Shown: positions 8,794 to 17,362 of the stretch, piece after piece | Layout of the letters: the number at the start of each line of letters is the position of its first letter | Position numbering within the stretch: position 1 is the first letter of the stretch | Source: Stentor roeselii | Taxonomy: Eukaryota; Ciliophora; Heterotrichea; Heterotrichida; Stentoridae | Assembly (NCBI GenBank): GCA_006503475.1 | Contig: RSEH01000009.1 | Coordinates: forward strand, 186,001-250,000 | Direction of reading: 5' to 3' | Length of the DNA: 64,000 bases | Translations under genes and position numbers: made by a program | Notes under the pieces: generated by a model | The model's database searches: none | Seen by the model: only the letters and a program-made list of their open reading frames with translations | What the model was told of the DNA's origin: nothing

Positions 8794-9735
8794 ATGCAAA
8801 AACTTCAAAACCTCGTCGCTGCCTTTAAAGGAAAAAACTTACCCAGCTTTGTGAAGATTGTTGAAATGGGACCTAGAGATGGTCTTCAAAGTGAAAAAAC
8901 TTTAGTCAAATCTGATGTAAAAGTCGAGTTTATCAATAAACTCTCTGCTTGTGGATACAAAGGTATTGAAGTTACCAGCTTTGTTTCACCAAAATGGGTT
9001 CCTCAGATGGGAGATAATTCTGAAGTCTTTCAAAGAGTTTTTAAAAAACCTGGAGTTACTTACTCTGCTTTGACTCCTAATTTTAAAGGATATGAAAGTG
9101 CTATGAAGGTTGGAGTTCAAGAAGTCGCTATTTTTGCCTCGGCGAGTGAAGGTTTCAGTCAGAAGAATATAAATTGCAGTATTGATGATAGTTTTGACAG
9201 GTTCAGACCTATCATGCAAGCTGCTTATAGAGACAAGGTCAAAGTCCGAGGTTACGTTTCCTGTGTTTTCGCTTGTCCCTACGACGGAGACATCGAAGTT
9301 GAAAAAACCAGAAGTGTAGCCTTAAAGCTAAAAGAAATGGGTTGTTACGAAGTCTCTTTAGGCGATACTATTGGCGTAGGGACCCCAGGTAAAACAGCAG
9401 CATTACTAAAAGCGATATTAAATGACTTGAAACCCAGTGAAGTAGCTGTTCACTTTCACAATACTTTTGATCGAGCTGTTGGAAATATTTTGACTGCTCT
9501 TGAAATGGGCATTCATGTCGTTGACTCTTCTGTTGGAAGTCTTGGAGGATGTCCTTATGCAGATGGAGCAACAGGGAATGTCAGTACTGAAGACGTTGTT
9601 TTTGTTTTGCATCAGTTGGGAGTTGACACAGGACTGGACTTGAAGGAAATCTGCAGAACAGCGAATTGGATAACGAAAGTGACTGGAATTCCGAATAGAA
9701 GTAGTTATTTGGGAGAAGGGTTAATAGAGAATTAG
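8794..9735 (+). CDS. HMGCL: Hydroxymethylglutaryl-CoA lyase
   Basis: A 313-residue enzyme that splits HMG-CoA into acetyl-CoA and acetoacetate, in leucine degradation and ketone-body formation. The sequence has the family's hallmarks: VEMGPRDGLQSEK with the catalytic Arg-Asp near residues 28-29, VHFHNTF with the metal-binding histidines, and the signature GGCPYADGATGNVSTED with the active-site cysteine. Length matches the usual 300-325 residues. The N-terminal 20 residues (MQKLQNLVAAFKGKN) are basic and amphipathic, consistent with mitochondrial import. No C-terminal peroxisomal signal is seen. No later ATG would keep the active-site loop, so the start 9 bp from the divergent gene stands. Confidence 0.97.
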   Translation: MQKLQNLVAAFKGKNLPSFVKIVEMGPRDGLQSEKTLVKSDVKVEFINKLSACGYKGIEVTSFVSPKWVPQMGDNSEVFQRVFKKPGVTYSALTPNFKGYESAMKVGVQEVAIFASASEGFSQKNINCSIDDSFDRFRPIMQAAYRDKVKVRGYVSCVFACPYDGDIEVEKTRSVALKLKEMGCYEVSLGDTIGVGTPGKTAALLKAILNDLKPSEVAVHFHNTFDRAVGNILTALEMGIHVVDSSVGSLGGCPYADGATGNVSTEDVVFVLHQLGVDTGLDLKEICRTANWITKVTGIPNRSSYLGEGLIEN

Positions 9736-9787
9736 ATGATGGAAGGTTGGATTGTGGAAAGGTTTATTTCAGGGAGAAGGGTCTAAG

Positions 9788-9952
9788 TTAGTTATTTTTT
9801 AAAGCTGGCTTGAATATTTGACGAAGCTTTGCTCCTACTATTTTGTAGGCTATGAAGTGACCGATCCCGAACATCAGACCTTTTATGAATGGCTCGGACC
9901 ATTGAAGCAGTAGGTCTTCTCGAGAAGGGCTTTCTCGCTTTTCTGAATCCAT
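9788..9952 (-). CDS. 54-residue single-pass membrane microprotein
   Basis: A short reading frame from ATG (9952) to TAA (9788). The first 20 residues are charged (MDSEKRESPSREDLLLQW). A hydrophobic segment follows (FIKGLMFGIGHFIAYKIVGA) with glycines at helix-packing spacing, then a basic tail (KLRQIFKPALKNN). It fills the spacer between HMGCL and the next gene, 16 bp from the latter's stop, and its ATG sits in CCCCATAAATGG, a context like other starts here. The shape resembles small mitochondrial or ER membrane subunits, but no family is recognised. It could be chance, though the frame and composition look coding. Confidence 0.6.
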   Translation of the reverse strand: MDSEKRESPSREDLLLQWSEPFIKGLMFGIGHFIAYKIVGAKLRQIFKPALKNN

Positions 9953-9968
9953 TTATGGGGAGTTTACA

Positions 9969-11114
9969 TTAGTTAGAAGAACTATTGCTGATTTCTTGAC
10001 TTGAAATACTTTCTGAGGGACTCTTGTTGTTTTTTGAATTTTTGTTTTCTTTGGAGATGCTTTCACTGCTTGAAGAACTTTCTTGATCATCTTCGGAATT
10101 TTCGCTTTGGCTACTGTCCTGACTGCTTTCACTATTTTCACTACTTTTATTACTTTCACTACTTTCATTACTTTCACTGCTTTCATTACTTTCACTACTG
10201 CTGCTTCTTACAACAATATCGCTGTTTTCCAAGTCCTTAACTTTAAGTTCTTCATCTTTTTTCCCAGTTTTAAGATTTAATCCATTATTCAATTTGTTCA
10301 GAGTTTCAATAGAATTTTTACCCTCTTCTTTTTTTTCTTTGTTTTTTTCTGTTCTCTCTTCAGATTTTTTCTGAGAAGAATTTTTTTCATTAAAATTTTT
10401 TTCACTTGGTTTAAGTTCACTTTTCGGATTTTCATTTAATTTTGCTTGATTTTGAGTTAAACTAATACTCGGGTTCTCATTTGAAACAGTTTCTTCTTTT
10501 TTCGGAGTGACTTTCGACGAGTTCAAATCTTTATGAGTTTTTTTCTTCTTTATCATAGGACTGGCTCTACTGGACCTTGAAGACTGTCTGACAAAAGCCT
10601 CTTCTTCTTGAGTGATAATTTGAATATTCTGCTTGATAGCTTCAACATAATCTCTCAGTTTGTTAATGATCAGAATTATGCAAATAACCTTTCTAAAAAA
10701 TACTGTCGTCTGAAAAAGTCCCAAGATGCCCATCTGAAAAATCCATGCAAAAGCTTCATGAACATCATAAGGAAAGGCACATTCAAGTCCAGCAACATTG
10801 TAACCCTTTCCAATCAAATTAGAAGAAGTCTGAAATCCAAAAAAAATGAAATAGGTCAAAATCACAGCCAATAATATTTCAAAGAAAAGAGTCTAAGTCT
10901 GAGTTACCAGTTTTAACACTTTATATTTTAAATTTTGATTCAAAAAGATAAAAAGTCCAGAACACCCAGCTGAATAAAAAGCGAGGAAAAGCCTTGCAAA
11001 GAAGGAAAAAGAGACTTTTTTAGGAGTTGAATAAATGAAAGGAGAAAGGGCGAGAATGAATCCCTAAGTTTTGCTTACAAATCGGATTGCGATGATTTTA
11101 ACAGGGACCATCAT
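9969..11114 (-). CDS. Multipass membrane protein with acidic Ser-rich tail
   Basis: Three exons joined by two 15-nt introns (11064-11078 and 10893-10907) give 371 residues starting MMVPVKIIAI. Each intron removes an in-frame TAG and leaves a hydrophobic reading frame. The N-terminal half has about four membrane segments (FILALSPFIY; FARLFLAFYSAGCSGLFIFL; ILLAVILTYFIFFGF; GILGLFQTTVFF-ICIILII). The C-terminal half is hydrophilic, ending in an acidic serine/asparagine tract of 18-nt units (ESNESS, about 10110-10210). The tail would be cytosolic and could be phosphorylated, which is inference. No family is recognised. It is tandem with the RS-like gene upstream (25 bp). Confidence 0.75.
10893..10907 (-). 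other. 15-nt intron
   Basis: Coding-strand gtaactcagacttag; GTA start, TAG end, A at position 10. Its removal joins two membrane-segment exons of the gene at 9969-11114. Confidence 0.85.
11064..11078 (-). other. 15-nt intron
   Basis: Coding-strand gtaagcaaaacttag; same pattern with A at position 10. It lies 12 codons after the ATG of the membrane protein gene and contains an in-frame TAG. Confidence 0.85.
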
Positions 11115-11139
11115 AGTGTTGGTTAATTATATTAACTAA

Positions 11140-12030
11140 CTACTCAGCCATCAAGGGAGGAGACATTCGCACCCCTTGGACTGATTCGGAATCTGACTCA
11201 CGGTTAATTTTTTCAAATTTATCATGGGACCACCTGGGACTAGATCTCGATTTTTTACTCATTTTTTCGAATTCTTTCAAGTTATGGCTGATCCAGTCTT
11301 CATTAACTTTAAAGTGCTTTTCAACTTTTTCTTCAATTTTCTTAGGCTTCACGTATTTTTCATCCCAACTCCTAAGCCCGATGCCTTGTTTGATTCCTCT
11401 TCCTTTAGCTTTTACTTGTTTTGCCTTGTCTTCATCTCTGCGGTCATTTTTTTTATATCTGGAGTCAGTCCTCCGGTCATCATCAGTGTGTCTTTCTTTT
11501 CTGGGGTTTCGTCGAGGGTCTTGTCGGTCAAGTCTACCATGTCTATCATGTCTATCATGCCTATCATGCCTATCATGCCTATCATGCCTATCATGCCTAT
11601 CATGTCTGTCATACCTGTCATACCTCTCATGCCTGTCCTGTCGCGACCTGTCACTTCTCTGTCTTGACTTTTGATAACTACAGCTTGAGTCACTGCAGGA
11701 ATCGTCTCGATTGTACCTCTCTCGACGAGACCTCTCCTGGTAAAAATCTTTCGAACTTCGGTAGTTCCGGTCGCGACTTCTTCTTCGATTTGAACGAGTT
11801 GACTTTTTCTGGTTGAGCGACTGGCTTGATTTACTTGATTGGTTTGATTTTGAACGATTTTCGAGTTTCAAGGAATCTTTTGGATTTTCTTGAATGGATG
11901 AAGACCTTGACCCCTGGTCTTCTTGCATTAGAAGGTCTTGACCTGGGTGAGGGTCTAGAAGGGGTGAAGGAACTGAAGGAGCTGGAAGGGTTTCTTGGAT
12001 GGTTTCTTTAGGCTCTTCGATAATTTCCAT
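11140..12030 (-). CDS. Arg/Ser/Asp-rich (RS-like) protein
   Basis: A 296-residue, highly charged protein. Residues 60-130 are rich in R, S and Y. Residues about 130-165 are a tandem run of the tripeptide DRH/DRY coded by a 9-nt repeat (about 11535-11640). The C-terminal 90 residues are less repetitive and may be a conserved core (IKQGIGLRSWDEKYV, NEDWISHNLKEFEKMS). The composition resembles RS-type or RD-type splicing and nuclear-speckle proteins; no RNA-recognition motif is visible. A nuclear RNA-processing role is inference from composition. The frame uses the first ATG and ends 25 bp from the preceding membrane-protein gene. Confidence 0.75.
   Translation of the reverse strand: MEIIEEPKETIQETLPAPSVPSPLLDPHPGQDLLMQEDQGSRSSSIQENPKDSLKLENRSKSNQSSKSSQSLNQKKSTRSNRRRSRDRNYRSSKDFYQERSRRERYNRDDSCSDSSCSYQKSRQRSDRSRQDRHERYDRYDRHDRHDRHDRHDRHDRHDRHDRHGRLDRQDPRRNPRKERHTDDDRRTDSRYKKNDRRDEDKAKQVKAKGRGIKQGIGLRSWDEKYVKPKKIEEKVEKHFKVNEDWISHNLKEFEKMSKKSRSSPRWSHDKFEKINRESDSESVQGVRMSPPLMAE
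11535..11640 (-). repeat. 9-nt tandem repeat coding (DRH)n
   Basis: About a dozen copies of a 9-base unit (plus strand TATCATGCC with T/C variants) encode alternating Asp-Arg-His/Tyr. The unit has no stop in several frames, which produces open shadow frames on both strands. Confidence 0.85.
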
Positions 12031-12141
12031 TTGGAGGTATGTTGAGATTACTAGAATGAGATGGAGTTGGTTTAAGTTGGATTAATTTAAATGATTGAGT
12101 CTTTTTAATGTATATTACTTTTGTATTGTTATTCTTATAGA

Positions 12142-12396
12142 CTAATCATCTACAGCTAATATTAAACCTGCTAATCCAAAACCCTTCATCACATGATTTA
12201 CCCCATAACAAAAAATCATCAATTTCGGAAAGGTCATCGTTTTTGAAGGTCCTGCAAGTGCAAAAAAGAACCCAAACCCTCCAAAAACTGAAGAAAAAAA
12301 GAAGGTTCTAGATAACTTTCTCTGTAATTCCAAATTTTCCTTAGCCAACTCCTGTATTTCTTCTAGTCTCCTGCTTTTCCTTTCAAATAAATCCAT
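12142..12396 (-). CDS. 84-residue two-pass membrane protein
   Basis: An N-terminal charged helix (MDLFERKSRRLEEIQELAKEN) is followed by two hydrophobic segments (FFFSSVFGGFGFFFALAG and LMIFCYGVNHVMKGFGLAGLIL). No other ATG precedes the first membrane segment, so the start at 12396 is firm. It immediately follows, with no base between, the stop codon of the upstream gene (TAAATG). Glycine-rich hydrophobic helices and the small size suggest an organelle membrane protein, perhaps mitochondrial like its neighbour. No family is recognised. Confidence 0.7.
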   Translation of the reverse strand: MDLFERKSRRLEEIQELAKENLELQRKLSRTFFFSSVFGGFGFFFALAGPSKTMTFPKLMIFCYGVNHVMKGFGLAGLILAVDD

Positions 12397-12948
12397 TTAT
12401 TTAATATCAAGGTATTCTTCTTGAGACTCTACGTCGATTTCCTGCAGTTTAAACACAGCTTTCAACACATCAGGATAAAAAGTTTCATTATTCGGCTGCA
12501 CCACAAAAGTTCTATTGTTTGTTTCAACTATCCAGGCATTGAAAGTTTTAATTTTTATCTGAATACTTGGATTAGTTTCAGGGTTTTTCAATTCTTTAAT
12601 AGCGATTTTAACTTTATTCTGCATGATTCCATAATGAACAATTTCAATATTTTTTCCATCTTCCAGCAAATAAATCTGCTTGACCATCGTATTCAAGTAC
12701 TCATTCCAGACCTTTGTTAAAAAGAAACTCCCTGTGAAGGCTATTCCTGTGAATATGAACCGAAAAACTCCGTGAGTTCCGAATAAAAGATTGCTTGCTA
12801 GAAGTCCTGTAGTCCCGAAGAACCCTGCTGTGATAAAATTGTAGGACCAGTTCTGGTCTGGACGCGCCTGCATTAACAGACATTTACCGTCTTTGAATGT
12901 CAGCTGCTGGCTTGGCCTGAAGATGTGCCGCTTAAGAATCTTCAGCAT
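12397..12948 (-). CDS. Two-pass membrane protein, possibly TMEM70/186/223-like
   Basis: A 183-residue protein. The basic N-terminus (MLKILKRHIFRPSQQL) may be a mitochondrial targeting sequence. Two hydrophobic helices follow (ITAGFFGTTGLLASNLLFG and FRFIFTGIAFTGSFFL), then a beta-rich soluble domain (IYLLEDGKNIEIVHYG, FVVQPNNETFYPDV). This layout matches the mitochondrial TMEM70/TMEM186/TMEM223 group, which assists assembly of inner-membrane complexes, but similarity by eye is only general. The stop codon directly touches the ATG of the next gene. An alternative is an unrelated ciliate-specific membrane protein. Confidence 0.7.
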   Translation of the reverse strand: MLKILKRHIFRPSQQLTFKDGKCLLMQARPDQNWSYNFITAGFFGTTGLLASNLLFGTHGVFRFIFTGIAFTGSFFLTKVWNEYLNTMVKQIYLLEDGKNIEIVHYGIMQNKVKIAIKELKNPETNPSIQIKIKTFNAWIVETNNRTFVVQPNNETFYPDVLKAVFKLQEIDVESQEEYLDIK

Positions 12949-12972
12949 TTTTTTGCAATTATTATTAAATTA

Positions 12973-13836
12973 CTAAGAATCTAGAATTTTGCTTAGATCC
13001 TTCCCAATCAAGAACTCGAAATCGTCGCACTCTAGGTCTGATTGGCTTGTGTCTTGGTCAGAGTCGATCGGTAGGACCAAAGCTTTGGATTCAGGGTCCC
13101 TTTGAAAGACCTTATAAACAAAAAGCACCCGGTCTTTCTTCGGTTCTCCTCTTTTATGATTAGCATCTCCCGCACTATCCCCAGTGATAGAAATCCACTC
13201 AACCTTAAATTTCTCCCAGGCCAAAAAGCTTTCAAGAGTTTTTCTAGCAGCCGAATGGGTAGAGAACTTAAGAATAGCATAAATATGTGGCCCTTCACTA
13301 TACAGTTCAACATCAGAGATTCTTTTATCATTACCAAACAAGTTTTTCACCATTTCAGTTGTGTAGTCAAGTGGAAGTGGTGATATTTTCAGTAATTTAT
13401 TCAAACGATTTCCTTTTTGAACAACCTGTCTTTTAAGGTTCTGTAACAAGTTCTCATATTTCGTCATATCAGCGTAAAACAGATGTTTATGTTGCTTCAG
13501 AATCTCGATTGCCTCAAGAGTCTTGCCTTGTTGATGAATGACTCCTGCCAAGTCTTTAATCGCACTTTCAGGACGATCTCCTTGCTCTATTGCGAGCTTG
13601 TAAAAATACTCAGCTTTTGATAGGTCTTTGTCGATGTACTCTGACTTTTTGGCCAGTGCGTAAGGAGAATCGCCCTTCGGGATCGGATAGAACAATCTAG
13701 ATTCTTTTACTGGAGTCTTTTCGATTGAAGCTCGCATGAATGGCTTTTTAGGGTATGAGTTGGGGTAGTGATTTGGTGAATGACGAGTTGGGAAGTAGCT
13801 TCTTGAGTTTGAGAATGATTCAAAAACCTGAGTCAT
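12973..13836 (-). CDS. TPR-like protein with possible RRM fold
   Basis: A 287-residue protein. Residues about 60-145 form helical repeats of TPR type (SKAEYFYKLAIEQGDRPES, LAGVIHQQGKTLEAIEILKQ). Residues about 150-215 have a pattern compatible with an RNA-recognition motif (LLKISPLPLDYTTEMVKNLF, YAILKFSTHSAARKTLESF), where short phenylalanine-containing strands match RNP positions only loosely. The C-terminus is acidic. A protein-RNA adaptor role is inference. It precedes the TMEM-like gene in tandem with 24 bp between. TATAAAA lies just before the ATG. Confidence 0.7.
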   Translation of the reverse strand: MTQVFESFSNSRSYFPTRHSPNHYPNSYPKKPFMRASIEKTPVKESRLFYPIPKGDSPYALAKKSEYIDKDLSKAEYFYKLAIEQGDRPESAIKDLAGVIHQQGKTLEAIEILKQHKHLFYADMTKYENLLQNLKRQVVQKGNRLNKLLKISPLPLDYTTEMVKNLFGNDKRISDVELYSEGPHIYAILKFSTHSAARKTLESFLAWEKFKVEWISITGDSAGDANHKRGEPKKDRVLFVYKVFQRDPESKALVLPIDSDQDTSQSDLECDDFEFLIGKDLSKILDS

Positions 13837-14734
13837 TTTTATATTCTAGAAGTTAAATGGAGCTACTGATTAGACAGCAATGAAGAAGAATGAAGGGAAT
13901 CGGAAATAGTTTTGGGAAAATTATAATTATAGATGTTGGATTATGAGTCTTGATCGAGGGTTTAGGGAATTTGTTTCTGATGATGCTTATGATTTAAATA
14001 TGAATGTTCTGAAAAATTGGAATTTTTGAATATTTTGGGAAGTTTGAAGTACGTTTTGATTAAGAATGTTTTAATTGGTTTCTTATCTGTTTATGAAAAT
14101 TTGAGAATTTTTATTAGGAATTGGAATTAGTATTGTATAATTGAGTTTTGCTTGAGGGGGCATTGAATATTTTAAGCATGTCTAGAAGGATTACTTAGTA
14201 ATTTATTGATTTTTGTGAATTAGTCTAGAAGGAAGGTGCACTATTCTAATATTGTAATAATTCTTTAATTTTAAGATTATTATTAGCAAAATTTTTTCGC
14301 GTAACAGGACTTGTAAACCTTTCAAGCCATCATCAACACCCGATTAAAGCTAAAAATTTAGAAGTCTAAACCTCCACGCATTAAATGATTTCTCAAAGGA
14401 ATCCTGAGAAAATGAAAACAAAAACTCTTCAAATCTTAACAATATTTTATCAAAAAGAAGAGCCTAAACTTGATAACAATCCCTTTATAGTCAATCCCGT
14501 AAAATACTCTAAAACAACCCAAAATTTTAAAACTATTGAAATAATTGAAAATTATCATTAAAAAACAATCTCAAACTCAAAGCGCCCCAGAGTTCAAAAA
14601 TCTCAAATTCCTACAGAAATCCTTGTGAAACGGTTAAAAAATCCAGATATTTCTTCAAGATTTTTGAAACAATTAATCCTAAAGGAATTCGTTTATTTAA
14701 AACCATATTTTTCCATTCAAATATAATAAAAATC
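13837..14734. other. Gene-free spacer, AT-rich
   Basis: About 900 bases between two divergent starts. Only very short open frames exist on either strand; no repeat, tRNA-like or structured element was seen. It ends in ATATAATAAAAATC just before the next ATG. It probably holds the promoters of both neighbours. Confidence 0.5.
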
Positions 14735-15175
14735 ATGGGCTGTAGCGAATCACGATCAGCAGAAAAGCAAGAAAATCCAACTTTTGAAAGCCCTGAAGAC
14801 CAGATCCTTGTATCTAAAGAGGTCCAGTACCTGATATACGACTGTATCTTCAACGACGATACCCATCGTCTCTCAGAAGGATTCAAAAACGGGCTGCCAG
14901 TCGATATAAAACTTGACAACTTCGCAAATCGGACTATTTTACACATCGCCTGCGAACAAGGAAGCGAAAAAATCACTGAAATGATGATAAAAAAAGGCTG
15001 CCAAGTTGATGTGGAAGATGATTATGGAATCACTCCACTTTTTTTAGCTACAATCAAGAACCAGTCAAGATGTGCTGAAATCTTGCAGGAAGCTGGAGCT
15101 AAGTCTCCAGTCGTAAGTCAGAATTTTTCACAAGCCAAAGAAATTAAAGGTAACAAAAAGTTGAGAGCGGCTTAA
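14735..15175 (+). CDS. Small ankyrin-repeat protein with lipid-anchor N-terminus
   Basis: A 146-residue protein starting MGCSES. Gly2 with Cys3 is a classic N-myristoylation plus palmitoylation signal, implying membrane attachment. Residues about 65-125 contain two to three ankyrin repeats (RTILHIACEQGSEKITEMM, YGITPLFLATIKNQSRCAEIL). The basic C-terminus (NKKLRAA) could add electrostatic membrane binding. Its partner is unknown; the DHHC acyltransferase at 18364 is a possible palmitoylating enzyme only in the general sense. Confidence 0.85.
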   Translation: MGCSESRSAEKQENPTFESPEDQILVSKEVQYLIYDCIFNDDTHRLSEGFKNGLPVDIKLDNFANRTILHIACEQGSEKITEMMIKKGCQVDVEDDYGITPLFLATIKNQSRCAEILQEAGAKSPVVSQNFSQAKEIKGNKKLRAA

Positions 15176-15484
15176 TGAAGAAAATTCTAAAATAATTTAA
15201 CTGGTTTAAATCTAAATTATTTGTTTTCTTAGAACTTTTAACTGGTTTGAAAGAAAGATCTTGTTAATGTTAATCTAAAACTTTTTTTTCTATCATTTAA
15301 CGAAAAGACTGCTGATTCAATCAAGTGATGATCAATCTCTTAGAATTTCTTCAGTCGATAAAAACCTGAAAAATCAAAAATTTCAAAAACGGCTCTTTCT
15401 TCCGCTATTCAAAAATAGAGAAAATGATTCAAAAATCCCTGACTTTCAATTAAACTTCTCCTTCTTTCATTCAAAACTTGAAAA
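15176..15484 (+). other. AT-rich spacer upstream of DYRK gene
   Basis: Only short open frames are visible. The last 60 bases are pyrimidine-rich (cttctccttctttcatt) before the ATG. Nothing else is seen. Confidence 0.5.
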
Positions 15485-17269
15485 ATGTCTCTTCTGGACG
15501 AAATAGTGAACTACCTCAAAGACCAGCACCTCGACGCGATAGCCAAGTCAATCCAATCCGAAACCAAATCCCTTCAAAACCCGATAAACAGCAAGACCCG
15601 TCTAGTCTCAGAAATAGTAAAAGTCCCTCTCCCGGTTCAATCGCAGACAACGATGACAAATTTCTTGAAAAAACTTACACGAAAGCCAGTTCCAAACGTT
15701 CCAGCTTCATTACAGTCCTTAAAAGTCTACAAAAACTACGAAAAACGCAGCAAAAAACCTTTAAAATCAAAGCCAGGGACTTCAAGTCCAATAAAAAAAC
15801 CAAAAGAAAATCAACCTTTATTCCAAGACATAAAAAACATCTCAGACATTTCAATTGACTACAGACAAGAACCTTCTTCAATCATCCAGCCTTCCAACAT
15901 TTCCTTCGGCGTCCTTTCAGATGAACCCGACTTTCTCGACGAGTTCGAAAACGACGACGATCCGGGTTTTCAGCTTTACGAGTGCGACTTGGACGACCTT
16001 CATCAAAGATCAAAAGAACTGGGGCTTAAACACGGCTTTCCAGAAAGAATGAATTTTAAGTCAAAGTCAGAAACCCGGCCTTTTTTTGAGAGACTTGAGG
16101 AAAAAATAGAGCCGAATATAAAGTTTCCTAAGAATAACAACAAGATGTATCCTATTGTTTCTGATAATGCGACTTATGATTGTTATGACTTGAAAGTTAT
16201 TTATGATAGGGAAAAAACTGGCTTTGAAGAATCGAAGGAGTTTCAGATTGTGATTAATAGTGTCATTGCTGCGAGGTATCAAGTCGTTGAGTTTTTAGGC
16301 TCTGCAGCTTTCAGCAAAGCGATTCAATGTCTGGACCTGGTCACTAATCAGATGGTCTGTTTGAAGATAATAGAAAATAACAAGGACTATGTCGATCAAA
16401 GCATCGACGAGATCAAGTTGTTACTCTACGTCGACTGTAATGCAGACGTCAACAAGAAGAACTTATTAAAAATGTTTGACTACTTCTACCACAAAGAACA
16501 TCTTTTCATCGTCACTGAGCTGCTCAAGGACAATCTTTACGAGTACTCCAAGTACACCCGGGAACATGAAGAAAAACCTTACTTCACCGTTGGTCGTCTT
16601 CAGAAAATCGCTTATCAAGTCCTCATCGGCCTTGAGTACCTCGCTAGTCTCAAGTTGATTCATTGCGACTTGAAACCTGAAAACATTTTAATCAAAAGCT
16701 TTTCAAACTGCGAAGTAAAAATCATTGACTTGGGAAGCACCTGCTTCATCACTGATCATTTAGGCTCTTATGTTCAAAGTCGAAGTTATCGAGCCCCTGA
16801 AGTGATTATTGGATGTGCTTATGACTATCGAGTCGATATCTGGTCATTAGGGTGCATCATGGCTGAACTATTTACTGGAAGTGTTTTGTTTCAGAATGAC
16901 TCAGTTCAAGGACTTCTTGCGAGAGTCATTGCGATTTGTGGACCGATTCCTGAGGAAGTTTTGAAAAATGGAAGACATACCAGCAAGTTTTTCACGAAGG
17001 AAAAACTTATTTTTCAAGAGATTTCTGAAGAGCAGGATAGTCAACATTTGACGGAGGAAATGCTGGAAATTATTAAGAATCAGAAGAAAAAAGTTAATAT
17101 TTTAGTACCGAAAAGAAGCTCGTTGAAAGCTAGACTTCATTGTGATGATCCTATGTTTTTGGATTTTGTTAGGACTTTATTGGATGTTGATAAGGATAGA
17201 AGACCTAATGCTAGTGAGGCTTTGAGACATCCTTTTATTACGGAATGCAAGTATCAGGATGGACTTTAG
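15485..17269 (+). CDS. LisH-containing DYRK-family kinase (DYRKP type)
   Basis: A 594-residue dual-specificity kinase. Residues 3-30 (LLDEIVNYLKDQHLDAIAKSIQ) fit a LisH dimerisation motif. A disordered basic linker follows. The kinase domain is about 264-590: YQVVEFLGSAAFSKAIQ (nucleotide loop), VCLKII (lysine), HCDLKPENILI (catalytic loop), IIDLGSTCF (DLG for DFG, usual in DYRKs) and YVQSRSYRAPEV (activation loop). The first tyrosine of the animal DYRK YxY motif is replaced here (GSYVQSRSY), as in plant-type DYRKP kinases, which this matches closely. DYRKs autophosphorylate the loop tyrosine and then act on Ser/Thr; plant and algal DYRKP members affect growth and carbon storage. The LisH module may drive dimerisation. 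Confidence 0.95.
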   Translation: MSLLDEIVNYLKDQHLDAIAKSIQSETKSLQNPINSKTRLVSEIVKVPLPVQSQTTMTNFLKKLTRKPVPNVPASLQSLKVYKNYEKRSKKPLKSKPGTSSPIKKPKENQPLFQDIKNISDISIDYRQEPSSIIQPSNISFGVLSDEPDFLDEFENDDDPGFQLYECDLDDLHQRSKELGLKHGFPERMNFKSKSETRPFFERLEEKIEPNIKFPKNNNKMYPIVSDNATYDCYDLKVIYDREKTGFEESKEFQIVINSVIAARYQVVEFLGSAAFSKAIQCLDLVTNQMVCLKIIENNKDYVDQSIDEIKLLLYVDCNADVNKKNLLKMFDYFYHKEHLFIVTELLKDNLYEYSKYTREHEEKPYFTVGRLQKIAYQVLIGLEYLASLKLIHCDLKPENILIKSFSNCEVKIIDLGSTCFITDHLGSYVQSRSYRAPEVIIGCAYDYRVDIWSLGCIMAELFTGSVLFQNDSVQGLLARVIAICGPIPEEVLKNGRHTSKFFTKEKLIFQEISEEQDSQHLTEEMLEIIKNQKKKVNILVPKRSSLKARLHCDDPMFLDFVRTLLDVDKDRRPNASEALRHPFITECKYQDGL

Positions 17270-17362
17270 GTAATTAAAGTTGTGTTTTTGAAATGGTGGG
17301 GTTGGCTTATAATCTTATCCCTAAAACCCCAAAAATGTCCAAAGATCACCTCTAAATAATAA

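Noticed and set aside
11381-11816. Several open frames over the DRH repeat
   Set aside because: The 9-nt repeat lacks stops in other frames, giving cysteine/leucine- or histidine/tyrosine-rich shadows without independent support.
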